From Kingdonia uniflora (lineage: Eukaryota > Streptophyta > Magnoliopsida > Ranunculales > Circaeasteraceae): a DNA stretch of 64,000 bases. The DNA lies in contig JACGCM010000669.1 of assembly GCA_014058105.1 (NCBI GenBank), positions 3,782,001 to 3,846,000 of the forward strand, in the 5' to 3' direction. How positions within the stretch are numbered: position 1 is the stretch's first letter; each line of letters starts with the position of its first letter. Shown here one piece after another: positions 9,620-19,200 of the stretch. The translations under genes were made by a program, and so were the position numbers. The notes beneath the pieces are model-generated. The model had not been told where the DNA came from and made no database searches. It saw only the letters and a list, made by a program, of their open reading frames with translations.

Positions 9620-11629
9620 ATGTCAGGTTCTTCTAGTTCGTGACTGAGGAAAAATGCTTCCAAAACTACACGTAACTCTAACGCGGAAGTAAAACGAAGG
9701 GGGAACGCCGACATCACAAATAATTGGCCGCTATAATTGACGTCGGACAACGATCCCACCCCATCGTACAATGAGTTGAACCGAGTAGATATCCTCCCGG
9801 ACGGCTGGGTCCATATTTCTGCTGGATCGGAGGAAATACCGGTAAGTTTTATGTAAATTTCATGTGTTACTAACGTATATTGCAATGTGTTCTATGAAAT
9901 GCCTGAATGAACTTCTAACGTGTTAATGTGTTTTTTTTTTCAGAACCGTGATGAATTACAGTGTAGGGGATCATTGGATAAGGTACTGAAGTAGTACCGA
10001 TGGATTGCCGTGTACCCGACGTTGAAGAAGTTGGTCGACGATATGGGTTTTGCGGACTTTTGCTCGATTAATGCTGGAAACTCGGATAAGCGTCTCATTC
10101 ATGCTCTCGTAGAGCGGTGGTGGCCTTCCACCCATACATTTCACTTCCCTTGCGGGAAACTGGGTTTCACACCGTTAGACTTCGTCATGCTAACGGACAT
10201 ATCTTTTAGGAGAGGTCGCAAACTCCCGTACGACGAGAGGTACTCCAAGTTAGAGGAAGCATAAAAGATGTTCCTGGGAATCACAAACTCTGACATGAGG
10301 TACGGTAACATCACTCTCTCATATTAAAAAAAGTGGTAAGAGCCTTTGAATCCACGTCTCCACAATTACGACTCATAAATGGATATCGTATACGCACGGG
10401 CATTTATTGCCTATATGATGGGTAATCTTTTCTTCTCAAATTGTACCACATCCCTTCGGGCGGGTTATCTGGCAGCCTTGACAGACTACGATATTCTTGG
10501 TGCATCGGGTTTTGACTGGGGTACGCCCATTATGGCAGCTTTATATCGGGGGCTTAATGAAGTCTCAGTTCTGAGGCCCGGGAAAGTGAAGAAATAGATC
10601 ACCGGATTCTATGCGGTGTTTGAGTACTGGTTCTTCGAGTACTATCGGGTTGGAATGTATCTCGTTAAGGTACAAAACTTTAACCATATTTATCCTCGTA
10701 TTTCTAAGTGGTAAGATGAAATGGCGAGTACGGGGTCTGAAATCCATCACTCTTTTACTATGATCAGAGATATGATAGAATGGAAGGATATAACCAACAT
10801 AGATTGGCAACCATGGCACAGGTCTACGAAATTGAGACGTCCAGAGGTAAGAGTTGCTTCAGTGCTGAGCACCTAGAGGGTTCTATTGGTGTCAGTCCCA
10901 TACGGTCACGGTACGCTTTGGTATTTAGGAGACCGGTGTATGCGTTAGATGACCGGGCTTGATACTGTGCCCTATAACCCCCCTCAGGAGATTATAGAAT
11001 TCCCCAGGTACGATTAAGAGTTATATCAGAGTCTGAAGGATGTGAACTTCTACAATGGTCATGATTATCTTGTTCCCGACGTAGATTACATGACATATTG
11101 GCGTCTCGTTCATCCAAATCCTAAGATCGGTTGCACTTTAGTAAAGAGGACAGGAAATATTTGGTCAGCCGGGCGTGATCTAGTGAGGCCTGATATAATC
11201 TTGCCACCTACGTCGAGTTTAGCTACGTCTTCACAGGTGCAAGACTATGGTGTTTAGGCGACCGACGATCCACGTGATATGGGATGGTTCATGAATGTGG
11301 CAGGACCGAACGATTAACGTAGATGGATGTCGATCCCGGTGATGCAGGTACCATACCCGTGTCCACCTACGTATAGTACGGATGAGTTGTGGCATCAAAA
11401 CCAAGGATTACGGTATCTGGCATATGAAGACTCGAGGCAACTAACTAACAACAATACTGAGTTGAGGAGGGAGCTGAGCCGGGCACTGGAGGTCATCCGA
11501 GAAACATCCGATAAACTAGATGAGATGTTTATTTCCTACCAGACAGAGCCGGTTGTGCAATGTACCTATGACGAGAGTCTCGCACGTGGCAGACGCGCCC
11601 GCCAAACGAGGAGAGGTCGTCCCAGTTAG
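9620..11629 (+). pseudogene. Plant mobile domain (PMD) protein gene, captured and decayed
   Basis: Exon 1 runs from ATG 9620 to 9841. It is followed by GTAAGT and a T-rich stretch ending CAG at 9943. Exon 2 runs 9944-11629. The product matches the aminotransferase-like plant mobile domain (PF10536, MAIN/MAIL family): LVERWWPSTHTFHFPCGKLG, FTPLDFVMLTDISFRRG, then YLAALTDYDILGASGFDWG, FYAVFEYWFFEYYRVG and WQPWH. A coiled-coil tail follows (NNNTELRRELSRALEVIRET) and a basic end (RGRRARQTRRGRPS). Several stops interrupt the otherwise collinear frame (for example near 9998, 10262, 10327, 10595). Known PMD proteins are nuclear and act in silencing and genome maintenance. It lies inside Harbinger ends, between the left motif cluster and the Myb-like ORF. 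Confidence 0.75.
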
Positions 11630-11753
11630 GCTATGTTTTATTTAGAACTTTTATTTATGTTTTGTTTAAACTACGTTGTGTATTAATATTGTTTAAACTA
11701 TGTTTTATTCGGAGTATTAATATAATTTTTATTTTAAAAATTATATTTTTGGA

Positions 11754-11897
11754 AACTTGTTGTACAAGTTACTCAACTGACATATTAACGACTATTTTTT
11801 TTTTTGTAACTTGTTGTACAAGTTACTCAACGGACATATTAACGGTTATATTTTTTTTTGGACACTTGCTAACGACTATATTAACGGCTAGTTTTTT
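11754..11897. repeat. ~54-bp tandem repeat (2.6 copies) upstream of the Myb-like ORF
   Basis: Units at 11754-11805 and 11806-11859 share AACTTGTTGTACAAGTTACT and CATATTAACG followed by a T run. A shortened third copy reaches 11897. Each unit contains the small inverted repeat ACTTGT/ACAAGT. Confidence 0.7.
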
Positions 11898-11901
11898 TAT
11901 C

Positions 11902-11908
11902 TATAAAT
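11902..11908 (+). promoter_or_regulatory. TATA-like box of the Myb-like ORF
   Basis: TATAAAT lies 193 bp upstream of the ATG at 12095. The surroundings (ACGGCTA, T run, TATAAAT, CATTCATCT, CTACACTCTC) resemble those upstream of the transposase ORF, read on the other strand from 15360 to 15290. Confidence 0.45.
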
Positions 11909-12094
11909 GTCATTCATCTCCTACACTCTCCTCCCTTCTAATCTTCTACACTATCCTCCCTCCTTATCTTACAAAAAAAACCACTGTCTTCCTCAAGCTC
12001 CCTATCTAATTCTCAAAACCACTCTCAATCCTCCAATAAGAACCAATAAGGAAACGTTTTTCCTCATCAATTCGGCACATTTGATCTATCGCAA

Positions 12095-13596
12095 ATGCCT
12101 AACACTTCCCAAGGTCAGAATCACCATGTTCGCCAACTATTCTCGTCATCTAATAATTAATTTTAATCTCAAACCCATAGATATTACCCTTATTATCCAA
12201 GCCAAAGATATTACCCTCAATTTGATGGGTATACGGGCTCGTACCCTCAACCGGGAAATCCATATTATTCATCTCAAACATGTTTCGCCGATGGAAGTTC
12301 GAGTACGACGCCGATGCAAGGTACATGGGGTTTAAATGATTTAAATCTTAATACGTGGACTCAATCCAAGGAACTTAATCTGATGTAAGGTACGCCGGTT
12401 GCATCTTCGGTTGTCTCTCCGGTCATCTCCAAGGAACTCAATCCGGTTCTTACGAGAAGTAATACGTGGACTCGCGGGAAGGCAAAGTCTAAAAGAAAGA
12501 TGGCATCGACACCTATTATAGTTGAGGATGTACTTGAGGCTTCGGAGGATGTTCATGACGACAAAGAACAATACTCCAACTCCAAGAATTGGTTGTCCGA
12601 TGACTTCGTGAATCTTGCATGCGCTTGGTCCCAAGTATCTCAAAACCTTGCTACCACGAACAACTAAAAAGCCACTACATTTTGGTTCAAGGTGCGTGAT
12701 CAATTCAACTCCTCCTATGTTGACCAATTGATGTGGCGATCGCACAATGGTGTCAATTGTGCGTATAAGGGGCAGCTTAATAAGGAATGTTCAATTTTTA
12801 GATGTATCATTCAAGACCTTGAGAGCCGACATCATGCCGGTATTGGAACGGATGACTTCGTAAGTATTTTATTTATTTTTCTCATTTCATTAATGTTCAA
12901 AGGTGAATCATACTCTAAAAGATTTTCTTACTTAATTTCTAGAAACGTATGGCAAACAATATATTTTTTCAAGTACAAGGCAAACCATTTAAACTTGGGG
13001 AAGCGTACAAAGTTTTGGAAACTTGCCCAAAATGGTCATAAATTCATCACATCGGCCATCCCAGCCGCAAGGTTATTAGGAAGTCAAATTTTAACAATGG
13101 CCCGGGTTAACTCCACCAATACCGATCCTAAAAATACCTACATCCGGCACTCCAAATATCGTAATTCTAGATGATTCTATCGACGTGGATGCACCACTAT
13201 ATTCTTGTGGGGATGTACGACCGGACGACAAAAAAAAAATATAAGCCAAAAGAAGCGGCAAAGGCAAGTATAGGTTTTTGGGGGAAGAGGATGCTTGAGA
13301 CAACGCCTAACATGATGAAGTCATGGAATCTGAGAGACGAGCAAAAGAAAGAGGAAAAGGAAGCTAAAGCTAGACGTCGAGTGGAACGAAAGTTGATGAA
13401 AGGGGCTACGCTTCAAATGAGACGTGAAGCAGAGCTAACTCGAAAAAAAAACTTCGACGACTCGCATATGTTAAAGGTGATGACAACGGACCCAAGTAAC
13501 CAAAGGCGTTGGATGAAGAAGCACATTAAAGAATATTCGAAGAAGTTGAAGGAGCAGTGTCCAAGTGATGACGACATTTCTATTGATGAAAATTGA
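12095..13596 (+). pseudogene. PIF/Harbinger Myb/NAM-associated ORF1
   Basis: It begins MPNTSQGQNHHVRQ, followed by a Tyr/Pro-rich region (YYPQFDGYTGSYPQPGNPYY). The SANT/Myb-like domain reads NWLSDDFVNLACAWSQVSQN, then FWFKVRDQFN and IFRCIIQDLESRHHAGIGTDDF. An intron follows with donor GTAAGT at 12859 and acceptor TTTCTAG near 12942. The next exon gives KRMANNIFFQVQGKPFKLGE and VLETCPKW. The C-terminal part (13225-13596) is the NAM-associated coiled-coil region with Lys/Glu-rich helices. Stops occur at about 12158, 12386, 12665 and 13030, and the frame changes before the last block. In working elements this protein helps the transposase bind the ends and enter the nucleus. Confidence 0.75.
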
Positions 13597-13864
13597 TGTA
13601 ATCCTTAGCATTAATAGTAGTTATTAAGATCTATGTAATTTTATTATTTCAATAAAATTGTTATTAATGGTTCGTAATCCATAAAATTGATAAAAAATCA
13701 AAAAGCTGAAGCAATAAACTATGTTTCATTAAAGTGTTACAAAGATGAAGACTTGGAAACAAAAAACATTACAACTTCAACATTAAACTTGAAAAAAAAA
13801 TACATTACTTTAGAAAATAAACAAACAATGATGAAGACTACAATTACTCTGCCCCTTTTCGACT

Positions 13865-15223
13865 CTACAAATGCGCGACAACTTCATCTCGTAATTGGAA
13901 ATGAGCTCCTTCATTTCTAATTTCACGAATCCTCTGGATGTACTCTGCCATAGTGTTGATCGCGTGTCTTGGATTTAAGTCCTCCTTCCAATTATCCATA
14001 GCTTTTATAAACTCGGGATCAATGCCCATTTGCCGGATGTAAGTATGACGTTCATCTTCCACAATCATATTGTGCAAGATTATACATGCGTATATAATAT
14101 TTCCTAGATCACTAGGTTTCCAAAATCGTGCACCGTTTGCCAATATTTAAAACCTAGCTTGTAATACCCCAAAAACACGCTCTACGTCTTTCCGGCATGA
14201 TTCTTGGATCTTTGAAAAATGTATTTCGGCATCGTTGGATAGATTTCTTATGGTTTGAACAAGTATTTGCCATCTTGGATAGACTCCATCCGCTAAGTAA
14301 TACCCCATAGTGTGCGGTACCGTGCTTATATTATAATTGCATGACGGCGCAACTCTATTAGACAAGTTGTTGAAAAGCCACTCTTGATGCAAGACGTTCC
14401 CGTCGTTGTTAGAACCGGGCACCCCAAAGAATACGTGTCATATCCAAAGATCTTAGGATGCATCCGCTTCTAAAATCACCATCGGGATTTTCTTATACCC
14501 AGTATATTGTCCTGCCCACCCGGTATGACAATTATTCTATTTCCAATGCATACAATCTAAACTGCCTAACATCCCCGGGAAGCCTCGCAGTCCATTCACT
14601 TCTAACAAGTGTAATGTATCGTCTTCATTGGGAGATCTAAGGTATTGGGCTTTGAATTGTTTTATAATAGTTTTACAAAATTCTTTCAAGCACAAAATAG
14701 TCGTAGACTCCCTAATTTGAAGGTATTCTTCTTGGGCGTCTGCGCTCGTACCGTAACATAACATGCGAAGTGCGCACATTATCTTTTGGTGCGAGGATAA
14801 GCCCATAGTCTTGGCGGCATTTTCTCTTTGAATAAAATAAGAGTTCGAAGAAAGTATTTGATGATAAATACGTTGATACACACATTCGTTCATACGGAAT
14901 CGACGACAAAATGAGATACCTTTGAATCTTTGGTTGTCACTGAAGTAATCCCGGTTAAGGCTATCCTCTCCCAATTTATGCTTACGGCTTTTTCGCTTGT
15001 CAATCCGTCCCCTTTTACTACCTCCCCACCTCCGTGATGATGTCGCCTCTTGCTCTTTTTCTTCTGCTTTTCCCATCTCAATCATAACCTTGTTATACTC
15101 GTGCAACAACTCAACTTGACGTCGGAATAGTTCTTCGTCACTGGACGATGATGAAGACGATGACTCCGAAGATGAGAATGATGTCTCAGGCCTGAGCAGG
15201 TCAACAATGATTTCGTCAGACAT
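13865..15223 (-). pseudogene. PIF/Harbinger DDE transposase (ALP1/HARBI1-like)
   Basis: 453 codons in a single frame, broken only by stops at about 14537, 14454, 14443 and 14144. It starts MSDEIIVDLLRPE, then a Ser-rich stretch and a basic segment. It has the helix-turn-helix-like block FRRFRMNECVYQRI and the LSSHQKIMCALRMLCYG block. The catalytic core shows the first Asp in GMLGSLDCMHW, the second in FFGVPGSNND and the Glu in RKDVERVFGVLQARF. NIIYACIILHNMIVEDE and a coiled C-terminus follow. The DDE residues are all present. At least two stops (HWK-stop, DLWI-stop) replace expected Trp codons. It is convergent with the Myb-like ORF. Confidence 0.85.
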
Positions 15224-15317
15224 AATTCGGCGCAATTGATAAAAAATAAAGAAGGTTGAGTTTTGAGATATAAGATGAATGAGTTGATTGTAGAAGAGAG
15301 TAGAAGATGAATGAGGG

Positions 15318-15325
15318 TTATAAAT
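15318..15325 (-). promoter_or_regulatory. TATA-like box of the transposase ORF
   Basis: On the - strand ATTTATAA lies about 100 bp upstream of the ATG at 15223, inside a leader resembling that of the Myb-like ORF. Confidence 0.4.
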
Positions 15326-15438
15326 AGAGAAAAAAAGTAGCCGTTTATAGCCGTTGAGCATCTTGTTGAAGAAGTTTGATTAGGGAAAAACTCATGTGAA
15401 ATAATGGGGAACCAAGGATATTTTTTATGCAAGCTTAT

Positions 15439-15635
15439 GCCGCGCACTTCTGAACCGCGCGGCAAAAACTAGCCGTTTGAAAATATTTAAATCTCAACCG
15501 TCCACGTGGTATAATCATAGACGTTGAAGTTACGCGCACTTCAGAACTGCGCTTAAAATGAACCATTGGATGGGAGGACACGTGTTATCATCTTAAGTGA
15601 GAAGTGTACCCAACACACTTCTGAACCGCGCGGCG
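15439..15635. repeat. Subterminal near-palindromic motif, right cluster (3 copies)
   Basis: Copies lie at 15439-15464 (GCACTTCTGAACCGCGCGG), 15533-15553 (GCGCACTTCAGAACTGCGC) and 15613-15635 (CACTTCTGAACCGCGCGG). They mirror the left cluster at about the same distance from the element end. Confidence 0.65.
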
Positions 15636-15774
15636 TGAATTCACCCTTGGATGCATTTTGAGAGAGCCACGTCACGTATTCACCTAGCTGCTAGGAGAGG
15701 AATTGGGTGGAAAAGAGGGTGGATTTGGAATTCATCCTGCCACGTCAGGGTGCACCTAGCTGTTGTGGGTGCTC

Positions 15775-16005
15775 TAATGTTATGTTTCTGTATACAAAAT
15801 CCTAACCTCCAAACAGAAAACAAAAACACAATTTATCTCCAAAGTGAAAGCAAAAACAGAGTGTATTCACACTTCTTCTCCAGCTGTTCAATCATATACC
15901 TTCAAAATTACATTAATTTTATAATTCCATCATATTCCCTTTTTCAAACAGACCCTAAACTCTTTCAATTCACTGTTTCAGAATCTTTTGAAAAGCTCTG
16001 TAATC
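15775..16005 (+). promoter_or_regulatory. Short uricase upstream/leader region next to the Harbinger end
   Basis: Only 231 bp separate the transposon end from the uricase ATG. No canonical TATA box is convincing; TGTATACAAAA near 15793 is a weak candidate. The region is A/C-rich with CTTCTTCTCC, as in plant 5' leaders. Core promoter sequence may therefore lie inside or be displaced by the transposon. Confidence 0.35.
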
Positions 16006-16209
16006 ATGGCGAATGAAGTAGATGGATTCAAGTTTGAGCAGAAGCATGGGAAGGGAAGAGTTAGGGTTGGTAGGGTTTGGAGAAAGAAAGATGGGAAGCA
16101 TTACTTTGTGGAGTGGAATGTTAGCATAAGTCTTCTCTCTGATTGCTTATCGGCTTATGTTCGCGGAGATAATTCCGATATCGTCGCCACTGACACTATA
16201 AAAAACACT
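16006..16209 (+). CDS. UOX: Uricase exon 1 (residues 1-68)
   Basis: Runs from MANEVDGFKFEQ to DTIKNT, then donor GTATGT. Phase 0. Contains catalytic Lys16 and Thr62. Confidence 0.95.
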
Positions 16210-19200
16210 GTATGTTCATGTTTATAACTCATATTATGATTTGGCGCTTTTAGGGTTCTGTTTTTTTTAACTTGATAATTTTATTAAGGTTTATATAACT
16301 TGGTATTTAAGTTAATTGGCTTCTAGGTGTAATAAGTTTTCAGTTTTTAATTTTAGTAGGAGTTACTTTATCTAAAGTAAGTTGCATTTTGATAGCTAAA
16401 ACTGCGGAGTTTAGGCGGAACGATTTCCGTCAAAGAGAATCAGAATTGGAGGTTGATTACCCTTTAAGTGAATTGAATTACTTGATAGATCAAATTCAAA
16501 TATTATTTAGACAAGTTTGTTCCTTGCTCTTTGTTGACGCTTTGTCTTAGCTAACGATTTTTGATCCTACCCATTGCTTTCTGATATTCTTCATCCTCTT
16601 GAAAATGGTTACTTTCTTTGAAACTTGAGTTGGGGTTGGGCGGATATATCTACAAACCTGGACATCATTGGCAACTTCCTCAGGATTTAATTCGGAAATG
16701 AAAATTTCGAGCCCACATGTCGTCAATTGTATCCTAATTAACTTTTTGCTTTTACATAGCCCCACTACATTATTTGATATTGCCTCCTTTGCTTGATTTG
16801 TATAGACATATCCCATAATTACTCCCTTCCCATCTGCAATTCTTAACACGTTAAGTTACCGCATTCACTTCTTTGCACCATTACAAAATGTATCTCGTTG
16901 AATGAAATTTCAAAGCTATTACATTTGATTTTCTAGATGCAACTAAATCCCTCCATTGATTCAATGCTGCCATGAAACCCGAAGAGCTTCTTCTACTCTT
17001 ACTATAGAAGATGACGATAAAATGTTTGTTGTGCACCGAGTAACATATGTGACAGTAACAACTTCTAGATGTTATGTCTTCTGGTATGAGGAAAAAAAGC
17101 GTTTTTTAGTGGTAGCATTGAATGTACTGGGCTTTAGCTGCATAAGAGATACAGTGGAGTAATTTTGAACTTCTGATTTGGAAATATATATTTTCAGATG
17201 ATGCAAAAAAATTAATGCAGTGATTGGAGCCTTTTTTTCAGAACGTTGTATGAGAAAGGAGCAACTATAAGATATGTATATGATGTAACGGATTTTTTAG
17301 AGGAGGCAATACAGAAATATTATGGTGGACTTGGCCTAAATACAAAGATTATTGGAATATAATTGACGAAATGTTGGTTTGTAATTTGCATCATCTTAAT
17401 CATGCTATCCTAGCTCTCTTGAATAACTAACCATATTAGAATAAATTGTGAAACATGATTTAAAACAACCACTGGGTAGTTGGTGTAGCGGTCTGGGACC
17501 ATGCCTCAAAAAGCAGAGGTCATAGGATGACTCACCACCAACGGAGGCCACTTGTCAGGATTTATCATGATTAACTTGGCATATGTGTCTGCGGGGATCT
17601 CACGTGTCTCAGGGATTAGTTGAGCAAATGCTGAAAAATTATGAACCCGGATCACTCTGGCCTCAAAAAACATGATTTAAAACCGAAGAAGGATAAATAT
17701 TTGTTTCCAATAAGATGTTAACAACGAGGGAGGAAAAAAAGAGTATTCAACAACCAAATCACGAATTACATTGATTAAAAGTTTAATATTTTCTCTACCT
17801 ACACGCTTGATGTTTCATTTAAAACATCTAAGTAGTATTTTAGTTTCTGAACAATAATTAATTCTTAATTGCAAAAATATTTAATGAGTTATTTTATAGG
17901 TGTTAACTTCACTTTTAATATCAAATAAATTTTAACGTGATATCATTGTTATGACGTTGATTCATGTGAAGAAATTTAAAGTGTAGCATTGAGGTTACTC
18001 ATACTGAAAATTATGAGAGAAATAGGGGTACATTTGGAAGACCTTATACTGTAAAAGGAAGGTCTTGTAGGTGTGTCGCGCAAGGGAACTCAAATAATAG
18101 ATTCCTGTGATATGTGGGACAGTTGGGGTTGCAAATTGGGTGGGTTGAGAGGTCCTCCCAATCCCAACCCAAAGATCACTTAACCTAAGTCAAACCATTC
18201 CAACCCAACTTTGAGTTACGAATTAACAACCCAAATGTTTGAGTTCAGGATTTCAGGTTGCTCGAGTTTCTCGAGTTTTTCATGGTACGACATGGGAAGA
18301 ACTCCTATGTGCGGGGAAAGTAATGATGTCTTAATGCAAGGAGAGTGTAGAACACTAATGGGAAGTAGATAGTTTTTTCATTTATTTCAAGGACGTATAG
18401 TGTTTTGGAGAATGAGAGAGAAACGATGAGCTTCCATTTGGTTTTCACTCTGAAAAAAAGGAAACAAGAAAAAAAAAGGGGGCTATAGAGTTCGACTTTT
18501 CAACTTTCTATGAAAACTATATTGGTAGTACATTAATATCTATTTGCAGTTTACTAATTGCATCAACTGCTTCGATGGCCTTGTAATCTAATAGATGCCT
18601 TCGGGTTGGGCGGGAAACCCAAGCCTTGAACCTAAAACCTGTCCAAATAGATGTCTCTGAATTATTCAAAGGTAGACTTTACAGATAATGCTCCTAAAAT
18701 ATCAAGCTTCCAGACATAAACATCTTCCTTAGTTGAGTCCAACATCACATAAGTAAAATCAATCTCCAGAACAAACATCTTAGCATGAAGCTTTAACTCC
18801 CCATACTCAATGACTTGACTGACTGCTGCGACTGTCAGTTAACCATCCCTGATTCTTCCATTTCCGAGTAATGTTGTGACTGTCCACATCAATTACCTGG
18901 TTTTGAATGCCAAAGAAGAAAGCCAGTGGTCTTGCCAAAACAATGCCCCTTTACCATCCCCAATCTGCCAATAAAGTTTCTCCTGCCTGTACTTACTGCC
19001 TCTTTTACCCCTGGCCATATTTTAGATTTCTTGTATAAGTTTATCATTTCACCATTAGCTTTATAGAACTTTGCTTTCATGAACTTAGCCCATTCGCTCT
19101 TGCCTTGAACTAAAATCCACCCCAGCTTTATTAACACGGACTGGTTTATCTGCTTAAGCTTTATAACCCAAAGCCCCCTTCAGAGAGAGGCTTACTAGCT

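Larger units (their letters stand above)
9142..15774. mobile_element. PIF/Harbinger DNA transposon carrying a PMD gene
   Basis: 6633 bp. The left end GAGCATCCACAGCAG follows TTA (9139-9141). The right end CAGCTAGGT..., the reverse complement of AGCTGTTGTGGGTGCTC, precedes TAA (15775-15777). It contains, in order, a subterminal motif cluster, a PMD pseudogene (+), a Myb/NAM-like ORF (+), a DDE transposase (-) and a second motif cluster. The last two genes are the standard convergent pair of PIF/Harbinger elements; the PMD gene is not part of the usual set. All three ORFs carry in-frame stops, so this copy is not autonomous. Confidence 0.75.

Noticed and set aside
12341..12745. 134-codon minus-strand ORF over the Myb-like gene
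   Set aside because: Shadow of the + strand Myb/NAM ORF, which has clear domain similarity.
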